From Sphingobium lactosutens DS20 (GTDB lineage: Bacteria; Pseudomonadota; Alphaproteobacteria; Sphingomonadales; Sphingomonadaceae), in contig NZ_ATDP01000101.1 of the NCBI RefSeq assembly GCF_000445105.1, positions 124,001-188,000 on the forward strand: a stretch of DNA of 64,000 nt. The letters run 5' to 3'. This document shows, in pieces, positions 34,374-43,765 of this stretch. The translations under genes and the position numbers were made by a program. The notes beneath the pieces were generated by a model. It saw only the letters and a list, made by a program, of their open reading frames with translations, was not told the origin of the DNA and ran no database searches. The number at the start of each line of letters is the position of its first letter. Position 1 is the first letter of the stretch.

Positions 34374-35174
34374 TTAATCATTCCCTTTCATTGATCCTGC
34401 GGGCGTATGGCCGAGGGTGTCGGAAATTTCCGCTGCGGCGGCACCCAGGATGCGCTTGCAGGAAACCATATCGATCTTCTGCGATCCATCGATCAACTCA
34501 AGGAAGGGGATGGTGAGAGCTGCCACCACCTTTCCATCATAGCCGAATATGGGATAGCTCAGGTCCGTCACGCCGCGCGTGATGAAGCTTTTTCGCTGTT
34601 CGAACCCGCGTTTGCGGATGACCGCAAATTTGGCATCCATATCGTTCAGGCTGATGCCGGTCGTCGAGAGCCGCAGGGCCTGATCAATGACATTCTGCCG
34701 CATGTCGGCGGGCAGATAAGTGAGGAGCACGGCGCCTGAACAACTGGTCAAAAGATTGACCTCTGCTCCCAGGCGCAGGGAAAAACCACGGACGCCCGGA
34801 TTTTGCTCCCGGGCAATGACCAACCCCGCGCCTTCATTGATGACGACGAGGTGGCAGGACTGGCCGGTATCGACGACAAGCTTGCGCATCGTGGGTGTTG
34901 CCGCCGCCACGAGATCTTGCGCGGGCGTGGCGCGAAACGCCAGTTCAAGCAGCTTATACGCCACGGAATAGCGATCGTCGGCAGGCGATTTCCTGAGATA
35001 GCCAAGCTTTTCCAGCACGATCACGATCCGGAAGATTTCCCCGACGGATCGATCCATAAGCACGGCCATTTCCGTGATCATCAACCCGCCGGGCCGGTCG
35101 CCAAGCAAGGTCAGGATTTCAAATGCCTTTTCGACAGCCGGCGCTGCATAGCTCGCCTTGGGGCCACTGCGCAT
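34374..35174 (-). CDS. IclR family transcriptional regulator
   Basis: A 266-residue IclR-type regulator: an N-terminal winged helix (about 10-70, VEKAFEILTLLGDRPGGLMITEMAVLMDRSVGEIFRIV) and a C-terminal effector domain (QSCHLVVINEG, TSCSGAVLLTYLP, DLSYPIFGYDGKVVAALTIPFL). The frame extends to a TTG at 35192, but ATG at 35174 has GGGAG at correct spacing. It lies between locus 2 (convergent) and the GH42 gene (same strand, 75 bp downstream), and is the only local regulator for loci 2 and 3. IclR proteins of the KdgR type control pectin and sugar-acid genes, so control of a neighbouring polysaccharide locus is likely but unproven. Confidence 0.88.
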   Translation of the reverse strand: MRSGPKASYAAPAVEKAFEILTLLGDRPGGLMITEMAVLMDRSVGEIFRIVIVLEKLGYLRKSPADDRYSVAYKLLELAFRATPAQDLVAAATPTMRKLVVDTGQSCHLVVINEGAGLVIAREQNPGVRGFSLRLGAEVNLLTSCSGAVLLTYLPADMRQNVIDQALRLSTTGISLNDMDAKFAVIRKRGFEQRKSFITRGVTDLSYPIFGYDGKVVAALTIPFLELIDGSQKIDMVSCKRILGAAAAEISDTLGHTPAGSMKGND

Positions 35175-35248
35175 CTCATCTCCCTGAACCAACGAACGCC
35201 GTAAAAAGTCATGATCGGCGAAGTGATAACTGTCAATTTCCCTGGCGG

Positions 35249-37336
35249 CTATTGCAGAAGTTCCACGCCATAGCCCGGCAGGTCGATTGTTCCGCTATAG
35301 CTTTTCCCGGACAAAGCGCTCTGTTTGGCGCCCGAGAAGGGGACGGCGACAGGTTTGTCCGACGTGTTGACGTAAAGAATGCGCCCGTCCACTTCCCGGG
35401 CGGTCACGCCATCGGGTGTGACGGGGCCGCGCTCGATGCCCAGTTGGTCATAGAGCGACCGGATCAATGGCCCCATAAGGGCCGATTGCGGCGCGGTTGC
35501 CAGGTAGATCGCCTGTCCCTTGCCAAATGCGTTGACCGTTATCGCCGGACTTTTGCGCGGTGTATTTTCAAAGGTTGCCAGGGTTTTGGCAGTGCTCGGC
35601 TCCAGCACTTCATAATAAGGATCGGTGCCCGTCAGCGTGGAGGCGCCAAAACGCACTTCAAGCGGCGTTTGCGACCGGTAAAATTCATTGGTTCGCAAAC
35701 CGAAAACATCAGTCAGATCGCCTGGCAAAGGCGTCTCATACCATTTGCCGGTAACGTCAACCTTGTCGGAATATCCGGTCATGATGACGGTTCCGCCCTG
35801 TTTTACATAGGCGCGGACCGCCTCGCGCATGGGCTTGTCCATGAGATAGGCGCTCGACAGCACGACCAGCTTATATTTGTCGATCGCATCGTGGCCAATA
35901 TCAATCACCGCCGTGTCGATATTGTCCTGATAGAGCGGCTTGAAGCCCTCCTTGACCTGATCGGTATAGTTGCCCTTGAAATATTCTGGCATGGTGTTGG
36001 GTCCGGGCGGCGGACTGGTAAGCCACATGGTGTCGAACGAGAAATGCACTGCAACCTCAGGGTCCCGATAACGGGGGAACCCCATTGTCTTCAGCGTCTT
36101 AAACTCGCGTGCGATTTGCCCGAATTCATCCACTTTCCAGGACGGGCGGCCATCATGATCGACAAGGCCGAATAGCGCCTGTTCTTCCCCGCCGATATGT
36201 GAATTGAAGGTCCAGGCCAGGAACGTCTGCGAGTAGTTTAAAAGCCCGAAATAGGCCCACATGCGCGATCGCCCCGGCGTGCCATAATAGCCACCGCCTC
36301 CAGCGGTAAATTCGTTGAACCACACCGGGGTTTGATGTCCGGCCCGGTTCATCATCACTTCAAAGGATGCGCCCATGGGATCGCCCGGGTAGAAACCCTG
36401 GGCGCCATATGTCGAAATATCCTGCCAAGCGCGAAGATAGTTGAAGCCTTTGGTCCAGGCTGTCGGCCAGAAATTGGACGCGACCGGCAGATTGGAAGCA
36501 TATTGTTTACGGACGGATTCCAGATCCTTGAGCGCTCCCACCGTGTCGTCGGACCAATAGCGATGCAGGTCGAGATAGCGTTCATTCGGCCCTGGACCAC
36601 GGTTATAGGGAAGATCGACCTGATCCCAGGTATTGATCCGTCGCGACCAGCGCTGCGTCGCCCACGCTTTGTTCAAGGCCTCGATCGATCCGTAGCGCGC
36701 CTTGAGCCATTCGACGAAGCGCAATCGATCGGCTTCGGAATAGGACATATGTCCATTCCCGATTTCATTGTCATAGCCCAAGGCGATGACCGCAGGATTA
36801 TGCGCATAGCGCTGCATCATCTTTTCGGCGAGCCGCTTGGCCAGTCGACGATAGTCCGGGTCGCTGATATTGTCCCAGTAACGGCTTGCAGCGTTCAACC
36901 GCACGCCATCCTGGTTGACCAGATCAACGCCCGGATAGCTTTTGTGCATCCAGATGGGCGCGGGCTGGCCCGGAATGTCCACCACAACTTTTATTCCGGC
37001 TGCATGCATTTGCGCAATGACATCGTCGAACCATTCGAAGGTAAACCGTCCTTCTTCAGGTTCGAATGAGTCCCAGGACAGGTCGCCCATGCGGACCATG
37101 GTGAAGCCGGCCGCCTTCATTATCGCGATGTCCTGCCTGATCTGTTCCGGCGACCGATCGACCGGTTGATAACAGGTGCCGACAAAAATATCGCCCTTGC
37201 CCGGCCAATCCGGATCGCCGGCGGCGCTCTGCGCAGTGGCCGTCGTCGGCAGCGCGACGCCCGCCAAACTGGTGGTGAAACCCAGAGCAAGCGTGAGGCA
37301 AGCCAGTCGGCTGGCGCGGATAGAGAAACGGATCAT
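35249..37336 (-). CDS. GH42 beta-galactosidase-like enzyme
   Basis: An exported 695-residue family 42 enzyme. A signal peptide ends near TATAQ, unusual because many GH42 proteins are cytoplasmic. The (beta/alpha)8 domain carries the acid/base Glu191 in GYDNEIG and the nucleophile Glu342 in WFNEFTAG. A trimerisation-like domain follows (DKYKLVVLSSAYLMDK, about 455-640) and then a small C-terminal domain. The expected reaction is removal of terminal beta-galactose from oligosaccharides. 45 bp upstream of the stop region lies the GH29 gene, read in the same direction, so GH29-GH42 form one unit in which GH29 is first. Confidence 0.87.
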   Translation of the reverse strand: MIRFSIRASRLACLTLALGFTTSLAGVALPTTATAQSAAGDPDWPGKGDIFVGTCYQPVDRSPEQIRQDIAIMKAAGFTMVRMGDLSWDSFEPEEGRFTFEWFDDVIAQMHAAGIKVVVDIPGQPAPIWMHKSYPGVDLVNQDGVRLNAASRYWDNISDPDYRRLAKRLAEKMMQRYAHNPAVIALGYDNEIGNGHMSYSEADRLRFVEWLKARYGSIEALNKAWATQRWSRRINTWDQVDLPYNRGPGPNERYLDLHRYWSDDTVGALKDLESVRKQYASNLPVASNFWPTAWTKGFNYLRAWQDISTYGAQGFYPGDPMGASFEVMMNRAGHQTPVWFNEFTAGGGGYYGTPGRSRMWAYFGLLNYSQTFLAWTFNSHIGGEEQALFGLVDHDGRPSWKVDEFGQIAREFKTLKTMGFPRYRDPEVAVHFSFDTMWLTSPPPGPNTMPEYFKGNYTDQVKEGFKPLYQDNIDTAVIDIGHDAIDKYKLVVLSSAYLMDKPMREAVRAYVKQGGTVIMTGYSDKVDVTGKWYETPLPGDLTDVFGLRTNEFYRSQTPLEVRFGASTLTGTDPYYEVLEPSTAKTLATFENTPRKSPAITVNAFGKGQAIYLATAPQSALMGPLIRSLYDQLGIERGPVTPDGVTAREVDGRILYVNTSDKPVAVPFSGAKQSALSGKSYSGTIDLPGYGVELLQ

Positions 37337-37381
37337 GGATGTCCTGTCTGCTGAACGATGAATGGAAATAAGCCCGGGCGA

Positions 37382-38920
37382 TCAGGCAAAATGAATTTCA
37401 AAGGCGCTCGCATGGCGGGAAGGCAGCGACGCCGGCAATTGGATGACCAGCGCCTGATCGGTTTGCCGGAAGGACACAGGTGCGCCATGCCCCAGAAGCC
37501 GCACGCGTCTTATCGCGCGCCGGTCATGCGGATTTGCCTTTGCGAGCGCCGAGATGGCGACCGTGTCTGATGGCTCGCCCAATGTCATTGCGTAGAGCGT
37601 GTCGCCTTTGGTTGTGAAGCGGATATCGCGCGAGGTATAGTCGCTCTTTTCCTGGAACATGCCCGCCGCAGTTTCGGTCGGGCCTTCACCAAAAATCTTC
37701 CAAGGTCGCGTGCCGTGGATCGCCGGCGCGTTGATCTTCATCCATTGTGCAAGGTCAGCCAGCAAATCCTCCGATTGCGGCGGCAGGCTGCCATCGGGAT
37801 ATTGGACTATGTTGAGCAGCATGTTGCCGTTCTTGCTGACGATGTCGGCCAGCATCGTGATGATCTGGGCCGAACTTTTATATTCATAATCGTCACTATA
37901 GAACCAGTCGCCGTTCGATGTGTCGGTCTGCCAGGGGCGTGGATTGATGCCCTTGAGCACGCCGCGTTCGACATCCTGGACGAATGCGGGGTCGAATTCG
38001 CCCGACCCCGAATCCTTGCAGGTATATACCGCGCCGCTTTTACTGCGATTGTAGAGATGAGCGACCAGCGATCGGCCAACCTGCCCAAATGGCAATCCGC
38101 CGTCCGAATAGAGGAGGTCTATGTCATACTGGTCGATAAGGTCGCGCATGCGGCTGAACCAGAGCCGATGGAAAGCGTGCTTTTTCGTGTACCAGCTTTC
38201 GCCGCTGTTGCGGAAAGGTTCGTCGCGATTGTCATGATAGAGATCGGCATATTGCGGATCCGCGCCATCATAGGCCAAGCCGAGTTTCGGCCAAAACTGG
38301 TCATAGAGGCGATTGGGATACCACCAGGTGTAGCTGGCACCCAAATGTTCCGAAACGCCAAATTTCAGCCCCTGCGCGCGGGCGGCCTTTTGCCATTCCC
38401 CGACAATGTCGCGCTTGGGTCCCATAAGCGCGGCGTTCCATCGATGGGTCGAAGATTTCCAGAGGTCGAAATTATCGTGGTGAACACCCATGGACACGAA
38501 ATATTTGGCGCCCGCTGCCGCATATTTCCGCATCAGCGCATCTGGATCGAATTTTTCTGCTTTCCAGAGCGGAATAATGTCCTTGTAGCCGAATGAGGAA
38601 GGGTGGCCATATGTCTTGACATGATGGTCATAATGCGGATGGCCCGGCACATACATGAAGCGCGCATACCAGTCGCCTTGGCGCGGCACAGACTGCGGCC
38701 CCCAATGTGACCAGATGCCGAATTTCGCGTCGCCAAACCAGTCGGGCGTCGAGTGCGTTCGCAAAGATGCCATGCTGCCATCGTAGCGCCCCCTTGGGAT
38801 AACGGGATCGGGCCAGGCTCGACCATCGGAACCGTCCTGAGCGCGGGCGGACATGCCAAGACCGGCAGCAGCCGCAGCCAAGGAGCCGCCCAATAATTGC
38901 CTTTTGCTGTACGCGCCCAT
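37382..38920 (-). CDS. GH29 alpha-L-fucosidase
   Basis: A 512-residue exported family 29 fucosidase. The N-terminus MGAYSKRQLLGGSLAAAAAG looks like a twin-arginine-type (KR) signal. GH29 landmarks: WFGDAKFGIWSHWG, the HHDNFDLW block near residues 147-154, and nucleophile Asp273 in LLYSDGGLP. A C-terminal beta-sandwich follows residue about 400. The frame extends upstream to 39052, but only the ATG at 38920 has a good AGGAGAGG site and signal peptide; the longer frame would cover the operator palindrome. Fits removal of fucose from fucosylated xyloglucan side chains together with the fucose permease and lactonase genes in this locus. Divergent from GH35. Confidence 0.88.
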   Translation of the reverse strand: MGAYSKRQLLGGSLAAAAAGLGMSARAQDGSDGRAWPDPVIPRGRYDGSMASLRTHSTPDWFGDAKFGIWSHWGPQSVPRQGDWYARFMYVPGHPHYDHHVKTYGHPSSFGYKDIIPLWKAEKFDPDALMRKYAAAGAKYFVSMGVHHDNFDLWKSSTHRWNAALMGPKRDIVGEWQKAARAQGLKFGVSEHLGASYTWWYPNRLYDQFWPKLGLAYDGADPQYADLYHDNRDEPFRNSGESWYTKKHAFHRLWFSRMRDLIDQYDIDLLYSDGGLPFGQVGRSLVAHLYNRSKSGAVYTCKDSGSGEFDPAFVQDVERGVLKGINPRPWQTDTSNGDWFYSDDYEYKSSAQIITMLADIVSKNGNMLLNIVQYPDGSLPPQSEDLLADLAQWMKINAPAIHGTRPWKIFGEGPTETAAGMFQEKSDYTSRDIRFTTKGDTLYAMTLGEPSDTVAISALAKANPHDRRAIRRVRLLGHGAPVSFRQTDQALVIQLPASLPSRHASAFEIHFA

Positions 38921-39245
38921 TTCGTGCACCCCTCTCCTGGCACCAGCCCACCACAATAGACGACGCATCTCGTCGCAGATCGTGCAACGCCCGGCGCCTG
39001 AAATCTTTTGCTTAAATCGCATATTTGCAAATATGTTTTCATATTGCAACATCCGAGCTCACTTCGCTGCCAGAGCCTGAAGACGAATAAATCAGACTTT
39101 TTCTGGTGCAAAGTTCTTTTCTCAGAGAAAATTTCGGGTATGAAGGGCAGGGCGCTAGACGCCACCGGAAAAGCCGGGCGCGCATTGCTCTTGGCTCAGA
39201 CGCATAGCTGCATTCAGCGTCACATAGCGAAATAGGGGGAGAGGC
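38921..39245. promoter_or_regulatory. Divergent control region between GH29 and GH35
   Basis: A 325-bp noncoding region with promoters for the GH29-GH42 and GH35-GH31-GH39-mutarotase units. It contains an AT-rich perfect palindrome (listed separately) and adjoining TTTTCATATTGC. No gene seen. Confidence 0.65.
39020..39035. promoter_or_regulatory. Perfect 16-bp AT-rich palindrome, candidate operator of locus 3
   Basis: CATATTTGCAAATATG is a perfect palindrome in an otherwise GC-rich region, 100 bp from the GH29 start and 211 bp from the GH35 start. Related AT-rich elements lie before the receptor at 50192 and between the lactonase and dehydrogenase genes at 51402. It resembles GntR/IclR-type operators rather than the LacI boxes. 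Confidence 0.55.
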
Positions 39246-40877
39246 ATGAAGCACTATCGGTCCATGATCGCCACGATTGGCCTGATGATGTCGATCGCCG
39301 CGCAGGCGCAGCCAGTTCAACAAGCATCGCCCATTCCCCGCTTGGAAAGCCAGAATGGTCGGCATGCCCTGATCGTCGATGGGGCGCCATTCCTCATGCT
39401 GGGGGCGCAGGCGAACAATGCGGTTAATTACCCCGCAATGCTCGACACGGTCTGGCCGGTATTGGAGGAAATGCACGCCAACACGCTGGAAATCCCGGTT
39501 GCCTGGCAACAGATCGAACCGGTGGAGGGCAAATTTGATTTCTCCTATCTTGACGTGCTGCTGAAGCAGGCACGATCGCACGACAAGCGGTTGGTGCTAT
39601 TGTGGTTCGGCACATGGAAGAACACCGGCTATGCCTATACGCCCGACTGGGTGAAGCTCGACAGCAAGCGGTTCCCCCGGCTGAAAACGAAGACTGGCGA
39701 GGATCATGGCGTATTGAGCGCACATGGTAGCCAGACCCTGGCCGCCGACCGCAAGGCGTTCGTCAGATTGATGGAATATATCCGCGATCATGATGCCCAG
39801 AATACGGTCATCATGATGCAGGTGGAAAATGAGACCGGCAGTTACCGCGTCCCACGCGACTACAGCGCCGAAGGAAATCGACTTTTTAATCAGACAATTC
39901 CTGCCACCCTCTCGCGCGCTACTGGAAAGCGGGGCACATGGGGGGAGGCGTTCGGAGATCAGGCCGACCGCGCATTCAATACGTGGTACACGGCAGCCTA
40001 TGTCGAAGAGATTGCCAAGGCGGGCAAGGCGATCAAACCCCTGCCCATGTATGTGAACGCATCGCTGGCGGGGCCGTCGAACGTGCCCGATCCCACCGGC
40101 GTCGCCAGCGGTGGTCCTCAGCAGGACGTGCTTGACATATGGAAGGCGGGCGCGCCGTCAGTCGATTTTCAGGCACCGGACATTTATGACGGCAAAAGCG
40201 CCAATGTCATTCAGTATCTCGACAAATATGCCCGACCCGACAATGCATTGATGGTGCCGGAAATCGGCAACTCCGAATTATTTGCGCGCTATTTCTATTC
40301 TGCCATCGGGCGTGGCGCGATTGGCTTTGCCCCGTTCGGTATGGACCGCAGCGGATATTATAATTATCCGTTGGGCGCCAAGGCGGTAGACCAGAAGGTG
40401 ATCGGCGCTTTTGCGCTGCCTTATACCATGGTCGGCTCCATGATGCGGGACTGGGCGCGTCTGGCCTACCAGCACCCAACCTGGGGCGGCGCAAAGCCCG
40501 ATGATGGGTCGCCCATCTCTACCATCATGGGTAATTGGAAAATCAGCGGCGAATGGGGTCAGTGGCAGTTCGGGATGAAGGAATGGACGATGTTCAATCC
40601 GGAACCGACGCCCGATGCGGACAAGCCGGTCGGAGGCTTTGCAGTTATTCAGCTGTCGGCTGACGAATTTCTGCTCGTGGGCGACCATGTCCGGGTGAAT
40701 TTCGAGCCGGCGCCGGGCTCCCCGCGCAATGGCATCATGCTGCGCGCTGAAGAGGGCCGATTTGAAAACGGCAAATGGGTGATGACTCGCGTTTGGAACG
40801 GCGATCAGACTGATTACGGCCTCAATCTCACCGACCTGCCGCAGGTGCTGAAAATCACCATGGGCCATTATCGTTGA
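39246..40877 (+). CDS. GH35 beta-galactosidase with DUF5597 domain (Bgl35A-like)
   Basis: An exported 543-residue GH35 enzyme of the Cellvibrio Bgl35A / Xanthomonas kind, which remove beta-galactose from xyloglucan side chains. A signal peptide ends AAQAQ. The acid/base Glu196 is in VENETGSY and the nucleophile is Glu339 in MVPEIGNSE. The C-terminal about 150 residues (from about 400) match the DUF5597 region that follows the barrel in this subfamily. Followed after 17 bp by the GH31 alpha-xylosidase. The pairing GH35-GH31 is the core of known proteobacterial xyloglucan loci. Confidence 0.87.
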   Translation: MKHYRSMIATIGLMMSIAAQAQPVQQASPIPRLESQNGRHALIVDGAPFLMLGAQANNAVNYPAMLDTVWPVLEEMHANTLEIPVAWQQIEPVEGKFDFSYLDVLLKQARSHDKRLVLLWFGTWKNTGYAYTPDWVKLDSKRFPRLKTKTGEDHGVLSAHGSQTLAADRKAFVRLMEYIRDHDAQNTVIMMQVENETGSYRVPRDYSAEGNRLFNQTIPATLSRATGKRGTWGEAFGDQADRAFNTWYTAAYVEEIAKAGKAIKPLPMYVNASLAGPSNVPDPTGVASGGPQQDVLDIWKAGAPSVDFQAPDIYDGKSANVIQYLDKYARPDNALMVPEIGNSELFARYFYSAIGRGAIGFAPFGMDRSGYYNYPLGAKAVDQKVIGAFALPYTMVGSMMRDWARLAYQHPTWGGAKPDDGSPISTIMGNWKISGEWGQWQFGMKEWTMFNPEPTPDADKPVGGFAVIQLSADEFLLVGDHVRVNFEPAPGSPRNGIMLRAEEGRFENGKWVMTRVWNGDQTDYGLNLTDLPQVLKITMGHYR

Positions 40878-40894
40878 CAGGACGGGGGACGACC

Positions 40895-43765
40895 ATGAAA
40901 TTTTTGTTCATGCTGGCGTCGGTCAGCACTACGGCCCTGTCAATGCCGGTACAGGCGCAGGGCGATCCATATGCCCGGATCGATGGCGGCGTAGCCATCA
41001 CGCCCGCAAAGGGCGACGCTGCGCGGGTTGAGGTGACGGTCCATGGCGACCGGATTTTCCATGTGGTCGCCATTCCGCGAGCCATGGTGAAAAAGCCGCG
41101 CGCGCCCAGTCTGATGGCGCCGGACCCGCCGGCGGCCGGACCATATAGCGTGACCGCCAAGGGCCATCATGTGCTGGTCAAGGCTGCACAAGCGACAGCG
41201 GATATCGACATTGACACTGGTTCGGTACGGTTCCTCGATCCAGCCGGAGCGCCGATCCTGAGTGAAGCGCGCGCCGTTGCCTTCGCGCCAGCGACTGCGG
41301 GCGGAGAGACGTTCGTGACCGTGTCCCAGCAGTTCAACCGCGGGACGGATGAAGGCCTGTATGGCCTGGGCCAGCATCAGAATGCGCAGATGAACCATAA
41401 CGGCGCGGACGTCGAACTCGCGCAGCATAATATGGACATCGCGGTCCCCTTCCTCGTCTCTACGCGCGGTTATGGCCTGTTGTGGGACAATAACAGCATC
41501 ACGCGCTTTGGAAATCCAAAGCCCTACACTCTGGTCGGTGAGGGCATGACGGTCACAAGTGGCGGGCAGCCGGGATGGCAGGCGGACTATTATCTCGACG
41601 GCAAGCGCGTGGTGTCGCGTCGGGAAGGCAGCATCAACTATCAATATATTCGTGACCTTAAACGCTGGCCAGAGGCCGCGACAGCAAAGACGGTCGCGGC
41701 AACGGGTGGTCAGAATACAGCTGGCAATGCAGCACAAAAGCAGAAGGTCGTCTGGTCCGGCGATATCCATCCGACCGCAAGCGGCGTTCACAAGTTCCAG
41801 CTTTACGGATCAAGCTATTTCAAGGTCTTTGTCGACGGCAAATTGGTGCTTGACCGGTGGCGCCAGAACTGGAACCCCTGGTATGCCAATTTCGACGTGC
41901 CGCTGACCGCCGGAAAGCCAGCGCAGGTGCGCATAGAATGGGAGCCCAACGCCGGCTATATGGCGTTTTTCCATAGCGACCCCCTACCGCAGCCTGATCG
42001 CCATTCAATCTGGTTTACCAGTGAGGTTGGCCAAGCCAAGAATTACTGGTTTATCGCTGGTGGCGGCATCGAAGGGTCGATTGCGGGCTATCGTCAGTTG
42101 ACGGGGAAGGCGCAGATGCTCCCCAAATGGGCCTATGGCTTCTGGCAGTCGCGCCAGCGTTATGACACTGCCAAGGAACTCACCGATGTCGTCGCCGAAT
42201 ATCGGAAACGACATATCCCCCTGGACAATATCGTGCTGGACTGGCGTTATTGGCGCGATGCTGAATGGGGCAGCCATGTCTTTGATCCGGCGCGCTTTCC
42301 CGATCCAAAGGCGATGGTCGACGCGGCCCATGCCGATCACGCCAATGTGATGATATCCGTCTGGCCCAAATTCTATCCCACGACCCAGAACTATAAGGAA
42401 CTGGCTCAGGCGGGAGCCATCTACCAGGGCAATTTAAGGCAAGGAAACAAGGATTGGGTCGGGCCTGGCTATGCCAGCACCTTCTATGATCCTTATTCGG
42501 CCAAGGGACGGCAAATATTCTGGAGCCAGATTGAACGGCAGCTGGCTGATCTGGGCATAGACGCCTGGTGGGCCGATGCCAGCGAACCGGATATGCATTC
42601 CAACCTGTCGATCGAGGAGCGGATCGACACGATGGGACCGACCGCGATCGGGCCGGCCGCGCAATATTTCAACAGCTACCCTTTGATGAATGCGCGCGCA
42701 TTTTACGAGGGATGGACACAGTATAAACCCGATGTCCGACCTTTCCTGTTGACCCGGTCAGGCTTTGGTGGATTGCAGCGCTATGGCGCAGCCATCTGGT
42801 CGGGCGACGTTGCGTCGCGCTGGTTCGATTTGCGAGCGCAGATATCGGCTGGCGTCAACGCGTCCATGTCCGGGCTGCCAAACTGGACGCATGATATCGG
42901 CGGTTTTGCCCTGGAAGATCGCTATTCGGCAGAGAAGCCCGCAGCCGCCGATCTGGACGAATGGCGAGAGCTTAATCTGCGATGGTTTCAGTTTGGCGCC
43001 TTCAGCCCCTTATTCCGAAGCCATGGGGAATTCCCCTATCGGGAGATTTACGAAATCAGCCCCGAAGGATCGCCGATGCGGTCGTCAATGGTCTGGTATG
43101 ACGAGCTGCGCTATCGCTTGATGCCCTATATCTACACATTGGCGGCCGATACCTATATGCGCGATGGGAGCATTATAAAGGCCATGGCCGCCCTCTACCC
43201 GCAAGACGTTGCGGCGCGCGATATCAACGATGAATATATGTTTGGTGATGCGTTTTTGGTCGCGCCCGTCACCCAATATCGAGCGCGCTCGCGGCATGTT
43301 TATTTTCCGGGGCAGGCCATCTGGTATGACTTTACCACCGGCCAGTCCTATCGAGGCGGTACAAATGCGCAGGTCAGCGCGCCGTTTGAACGCATGCCGG
43401 TATTTGTGCGCGCTGGCGCAATCATTCCAATGGGGCCAGTTACCCAATATGTGAATGAGAAACGGGATGCTCCCCTGACCCTGGCCATCTATCCAGGCGC
43501 AGACGGCGAATTTTCCTTGTACGAAGATGATGGGCGCAGCGAACAGTATAAAAATGGCTATTTCAGCCGCATCGCCATTCGCTACGACGATAAGAATGGC
43601 CGGGTATCCCTGGGCCAGAGGGAAGGCAAGGCATGGCAGGATATGCCCGAAAGCCGTACGATCCGCGTCAAATGGGTAAAGCCGGGCACAGGAATCGGGG
43701 ACGAACAGGATTTTGACGCGCAGGTCCGCTACACGGGTGCAGCCATCACGGTCGAGCGTCCATGA
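40895..43765 (+). CDS. GH31 alpha-xylosidase with inserted PA14 domain (Xyl31A-like)
   Basis: An exported 956-residue GH31 enzyme expected to cut alpha-1,6-xylose from xyloglucan oligosaccharides. A signal peptide ends PVQAQG. The N-terminal beta-sandwich is interrupted by a PA14 domain at about 225-370 (KVVWSGDIHPTASGVHKFQLYG), as in Cellvibrio Xyl31A, where it helps bind longer oligosaccharides. Nucleophile Asp561 is in WWADASEPDM, and acid/base Asp638 in IWSGDVAS. ATG at 40895 has GGGGGACG upstream; the longer frame begins inside the GH35 gene. The downstream GH39 overlaps by ATGA. Confidence 0.9.
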   Translation: MKFLFMLASVSTTALSMPVQAQGDPYARIDGGVAITPAKGDAARVEVTVHGDRIFHVVAIPRAMVKKPRAPSLMAPDPPAAGPYSVTAKGHHVLVKAAQATADIDIDTGSVRFLDPAGAPILSEARAVAFAPATAGGETFVTVSQQFNRGTDEGLYGLGQHQNAQMNHNGADVELAQHNMDIAVPFLVSTRGYGLLWDNNSITRFGNPKPYTLVGEGMTVTSGGQPGWQADYYLDGKRVVSRREGSINYQYIRDLKRWPEAATAKTVAATGGQNTAGNAAQKQKVVWSGDIHPTASGVHKFQLYGSSYFKVFVDGKLVLDRWRQNWNPWYANFDVPLTAGKPAQVRIEWEPNAGYMAFFHSDPLPQPDRHSIWFTSEVGQAKNYWFIAGGGIEGSIAGYRQLTGKAQMLPKWAYGFWQSRQRYDTAKELTDVVAEYRKRHIPLDNIVLDWRYWRDAEWGSHVFDPARFPDPKAMVDAAHADHANVMISVWPKFYPTTQNYKELAQAGAIYQGNLRQGNKDWVGPGYASTFYDPYSAKGRQIFWSQIERQLADLGIDAWWADASEPDMHSNLSIEERIDTMGPTAIGPAAQYFNSYPLMNARAFYEGWTQYKPDVRPFLLTRSGFGGLQRYGAAIWSGDVASRWFDLRAQISAGVNASMSGLPNWTHDIGGFALEDRYSAEKPAAADLDEWRELNLRWFQFGAFSPLFRSHGEFPYREIYEISPEGSPMRSSMVWYDELRYRLMPYIYTLAADTYMRDGSIIKAMAALYPQDVAARDINDEYMFGDAFLVAPVTQYRARSRHVYFPGQAIWYDFTTGQSYRGGTNAQVSAPFERMPVFVRAGAIIPMGPVTQYVNEKRDAPLTLAIYPGADGEFSLYEDDGRSEQYKNGYFSRIAIRYDDKNGRVSLGQREGKAWQDMPESRTIRVKWVKPGTGIGDEQDFDAQVRYTGAAITVERP